Of a stretch of DNA of 9,695 bases, positions 8,221 to 9,695 are shown one piece after another. Each line of letters starts with the position of its first letter. Position 1 is the stretch's first letter. Under the pieces are notes generated by a model. The model was not told where the DNA came from and did not search any database. It worked only from the letters and a program-made list of their open reading frames with translations. The DNA is from an uncultured Oscillospiraceae bacterium (GTDB taxonomy: Bacteria; Bacillota; Clostridia; Oscillospirales; Oscillospiraceae), in the NCBI GenBank assembly GCA_934565775.1, contig CAKTIN010000068.1, forward strand, positions 1 to 9,695. Reading direction: 5' to 3'. Made by a program: the position numbers and the translations under genes.

Positions 8221-8679
8221 GTGATTCATTTCTATTTTCCCCGATATGAGGACCTGTGGTTTCGCAGACAGATGCTGCTTGATACGGCCACCATGGCCTA
8301 TAATCACGCCTGGGGCGGGACGATCGACTTCCCGGAGTCTAAATGGAAAAGCTGGCTGGACCGCTGGGTGGCGCATCCGGAGGATGGGCGCTTTTACAGG
8401 TATCTCCGGCGGGAGGACGGCGAATTTGTGGGGGAGGCCGCGTACTATCTTGAGAAGGGGGCCTGGCAGACCAGTCTGATCGTCGATGCAAAGCACCGGG
8501 GAAGGGGCTACGGAAGCGAGGCCCTGCGCCTTCTTTGCGAGGCGGCGAAGGAGCAGGGGATCACGGAGCTGTATGACGAGATCGCCCTGGATAATCCGTC
8601 GGTGCCCCTGTTTCTGAGGCAGGGTTTTGTTGAAGAGGGCCGAACCCGGGAGGCCGTGCGCCTGAAAAAGACGCTGTAA
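8221..8679 (+). CDS. GNAT-family N-acetyltransferase
   Basis: This 152-residue protein has the GNAT fold, which moves an acetyl group from acetyl-CoA to an amine on a small molecule or protein; the substrate cannot be told. The acetyl-CoA pyrophosphate loop is residues 93-98 (RGRGYG, the RxxGxG motif) after a beta strand ending SLIVDAKH. The helix SEALRLLCEAA follows, and the C-terminal FLRQGFVEEG (131-140) is the usual motif B region. The N-terminal half (NHAWGGTIDFPESKW, WVAHPEDGRFYRYLR) resembles small uncharacterised Firmicute acetyltransferases. The start is a GTG at 8221, 8 bases after GGAGGG (8207-8212). The frame is open upstream, but those starts overlap the terminator hairpin and promoter. 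GC returns to the level of the core genome here, so this gene is outside the AT-rich island. Confidence 0.88.
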   Translation: MIHFYFPRYEDLWFRRQMLLDTATMAYNHAWGGTIDFPESKWKSWLDRWVAHPEDGRFYRYLRREDGEFVGEAAYYLEKGAWQTSLIVDAKHRGRGYGSEALRLLCEAAKEQGITELYDEIALDNPSVPLFLRQGFVEEGRTREAVRLKKTL

Positions 8680-8686
8680 TGTTGGA

Positions 8687-8706
8687 CTGCCGCACAAAAG
8701 CGGCAG
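8687..8706 (+). other. Small hairpin touching the next ribosome binding site
   Basis: CTGCCGC (8687-8693) and GCGGCAG (8700-8706) form a perfect 7-bp stem with a 6-base loop. It has no T run, so it is unlikely to be a terminator. It ends just before GAGGAG at 8708-8713 and could affect ribosome access. Confidence 0.5.
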
Positions 8707-8707
8707 A

Positions 8708-8713
8708 GAGGAG
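8708..8713 (+). promoter_or_regulatory. Ribosome binding site that points to an ATA start
   Basis: GAGGAG is the only good ribosome binding site in front of the following membrane-protein frame. Nine bases later comes ATA (8723-8725), in frame with the protein. No ATG, GTG or TTG in that frame lies within the normal spacing. Confidence 0.65.
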
Positions 8714-8722
8714 CGCCGAAAC

Positions 8723-9361
8723 ATAGAACGTTTAGATCAAAAACCCTTTGGAAAACAGGGCCCCTCCTGGTTTCCCTGGTTCATAATGGGCATTTTTCTT
8801 CTTGCCATTGGGATTACTGCGGCCTCGCTCTTTACGAAGGGGGGTGCAGCCCCGTCTGTGGCAGAGAAGCCTCCCGCGCAGGAAATGGCCTACAGCGTCC
8901 GCACATTTTCCTATGCCTATTACCGGAGGGCGAATGGAATCACACCCTGGTTTCCGGCAGCTCTGGCGGTCGCGGCCTGCGCCGCCGGAATCCTGGAGCT
9001 GGTCAAGATCACCAGAGGGCGGAGCGACAGAATCCTTTTCAGCGTGGTCGTGCTGACCGCAGGCTGCTTCTTTCTCTATCTGAGCGGGAGCTGCCTGCTC
9101 CATGGCGGCATCAGCATCCTGACGGAAAAGGAGTCGGACGCGGTTGTGCAGACCGGGGTCATTGAGCAGGTAGACGAGGGTTCTCTGCCCGCCATTCCGA
9201 CCTACCGCTTATCCGGCAAAACGACCGCCGGGTACAGCTTAACCATCGACGGCGAAGCGTATCGCATTATGGACGCGGGGGATCTGAAGCCCGGGGACCG
9301 GGTGCAGTTGACCTACCTGCCCAAGAGCAGATTCGTGCTGTCCATCCAGAGGCAGAGGTAG
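8723..9361 (+). CDS. Three-helix membrane protein with C-terminal soluble domain (DUF3592-like, tentative)
   Basis: The protein has 212 residues if read from ATA 8723, or 191 from the first ATG at 8786. The longer form is preferred. The stretch before the ATG reads ERLDQKPFGKQGPSWFPWF, a natural cytoplasmic start leading into the first membrane helix (about 16-36), which the ATG start would cut, and the ATG has no ribosome binding site. Two more helices follow (about 75-95, PAALAVAACAAGILELV; 103-123, ILFSVVVLTAGCFFLYLSG). The C-terminal 75 residues are soluble and beta-rich (TGVIEQVDEG, YSLTIDGEAYRI, LKPGDRVQLTYLPKS), reminiscent of DUF3592-type domains; that assignment is from pattern memory. 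It follows the GNAT gene by 43 bases and may share its transcript. The ATA looks like a mutated ATG; whether the protein is made is unknown. Confidence 0.7.
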   Translation: MERLDQKPFGKQGPSWFPWFIMGIFLLAIGITAASLFTKGGAAPSVAEKPPAQEMAYSVRTFSYAYYRRANGITPWFPAALAVAACAAGILELVKITRGRSDRILFSVVVLTAGCFFLYLSGSCLLHGGISILTEKESDAVVQTGVIEQVDEGSLPAIPTYRLSGKTTAGYSLTIDGEAYRIMDAGDLKPGDRVQLTYLPKSRFVLSIQRQR

Positions 9362-9416
9362 ATGCGGCCGGTAAGGGGAGACGACCGAATCAAAACCGAA
9401 AGGAGAAGAAAGTTGG

Positions 9417-9686
9417 ATGAGAGGTGGAAGGCGTGCCAAGTCCGAGCCCTATGAAGCGCCGTACAAAGGCGGCCTTCTCTGGCTGCTGGGCGGCATCCTG
9501 GCGGCCCAGACGGTCATGCTGCTTGCGGCGGCAATGGTGCGGCATGGAAGCGGGTGGATCCGAAGCTGTGATTTCTGCGGCAAAGAAGAGAAAACTGGGA
9601 GGCCCCCTTGGGGCCTCCTCAGACTGTCAAAGAACCCCGGCTTTCCGTGCGCGAAAGCTGGGGCTTTGCTGCAATTTGGACGGTAA
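9417..9686 (+). CDS. Small single-pass membrane protein ORF, C-terminus doubtful
   Basis: The ORF encodes 89 residues: a basic N-terminus (MRGGRRAKSEPYEAPYKGG), one membrane helix at about 20-41 (LLWLLGGILAAQTVMLLAAA), then RHGSGWIRSCDFCGKEEK. The rest (about 60-89, RPPWGLLRLSKNPGF onward) is encoded by two GC-rich hairpins and does not look like selected protein. The gene may therefore be truncated by, or read through, a terminator or repeat. GGAG at 9402-9405 is 11 bases before the ATG, slightly long. It follows the membrane protein gene by 55 bases and could be its partner in an operon. I do not recognise it, and any original 3' end may lie beyond the window. Confidence 0.45.
   Translation: MRGGRRAKSEPYEAPYKGGLLWLLGGILAAQTVMLLAAAMVRHGSGWIRSCDFCGKEEKTGRPPWGLLRLSKNPGFPCAKAGALLQFGR
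9598..9618 (-). terminator. GC-rich hairpin, possible minus-strand terminator
   Basis: GGAGGCCCC (9598-9606) and GGGGCCTCC (9610-9618) form a perfect 9-bp stem with a 3-base loop. On the minus strand it is followed by CAGTTTTCTCTTCTTT, a T-rich tail, while the plus-strand side has none. It would suit a gene entering from the right of the window on the minus strand. Confidence 0.5.
9628..9668. repeat. Second long hairpin next to the window edge
   Basis: CCCCGGCTTTC (9635-9645) pairs with GAAAGCTGGGG (9653-9663) with one G-U pair. The stem is extended outside a two-base bulge by CAAAG (9628-9632) and CTTTG (9664-9668). With the hairpin 9 bases to the left, it makes a tandem palindromic block that could be an interspersed repeat or double terminator. 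Confidence 0.5.
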
Positions 9687-9695
9687 CGAACAAAT

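Overview
The window looks like a high-GC, endospore-forming Clostridia chromosome. An Oscillospiraceae-like gut Firmicute is my inference. The core genes are about 62 % GC in the stretch I counted. There is a sporulation gene (yunB), a pcrA-ligA neighbourhood as in other Firmicutes, strong GGAGG-type ribosome binding sites, and a tRNA with encoded CCA. No species call can be supported from the sequence alone.

Layout, all genes on the + strand. (1) Positions 2-3933: the 3' part of the UvrD/PcrA helicase gene, then yunB, then ligA (NAD-dependent DNA ligase), closed by a strong terminator at 3946-3988. (2) Positions 4007-6962: a compact zinc-uptake operon. A consensus promoter carries a perfect palindrome just after the -10 and drives a Fur/Zur-family repressor, a ZnuA-like lipoprotein, a ZnuC-like ATPase and a ZnuB-like permease. 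The Zur/ZnuA and ZnuC/ZnuB pairs overlap, while ZnuA and ZnuC are 12 bases apart. The repressor probably controls its own operon in response to zinc. (3) Positions 6982-7159: a tRNA-Pro(GGG) gene with its own promoter and terminator.

(4) Positions 7160-8138: an island with lower GC (about 45 % in the lines counted). It holds repeat-rich non-coding DNA and one unrecognised gene that appears split by a single-base frameshift (7408-7560 and 7560-8015), then a long perfect hairpin. (5) Positions 8149-9361: a GNAT acetyltransferase gene with its own promoter, then a three-helix membrane protein whose best start, judged by ribosome binding site and reading frame, is a non-canonical ATA. (6) Positions 9417-9695: a small membrane-protein ORF that runs into two GC-rich hairpins near the window edge. 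Its C-terminus looks like translated repeat or terminator DNA.

I found no CRISPR array, transposase, phage gene or known defence system. The most unusual signals are the frameshifted island gene, the ATA start, and the zinc operon control region.
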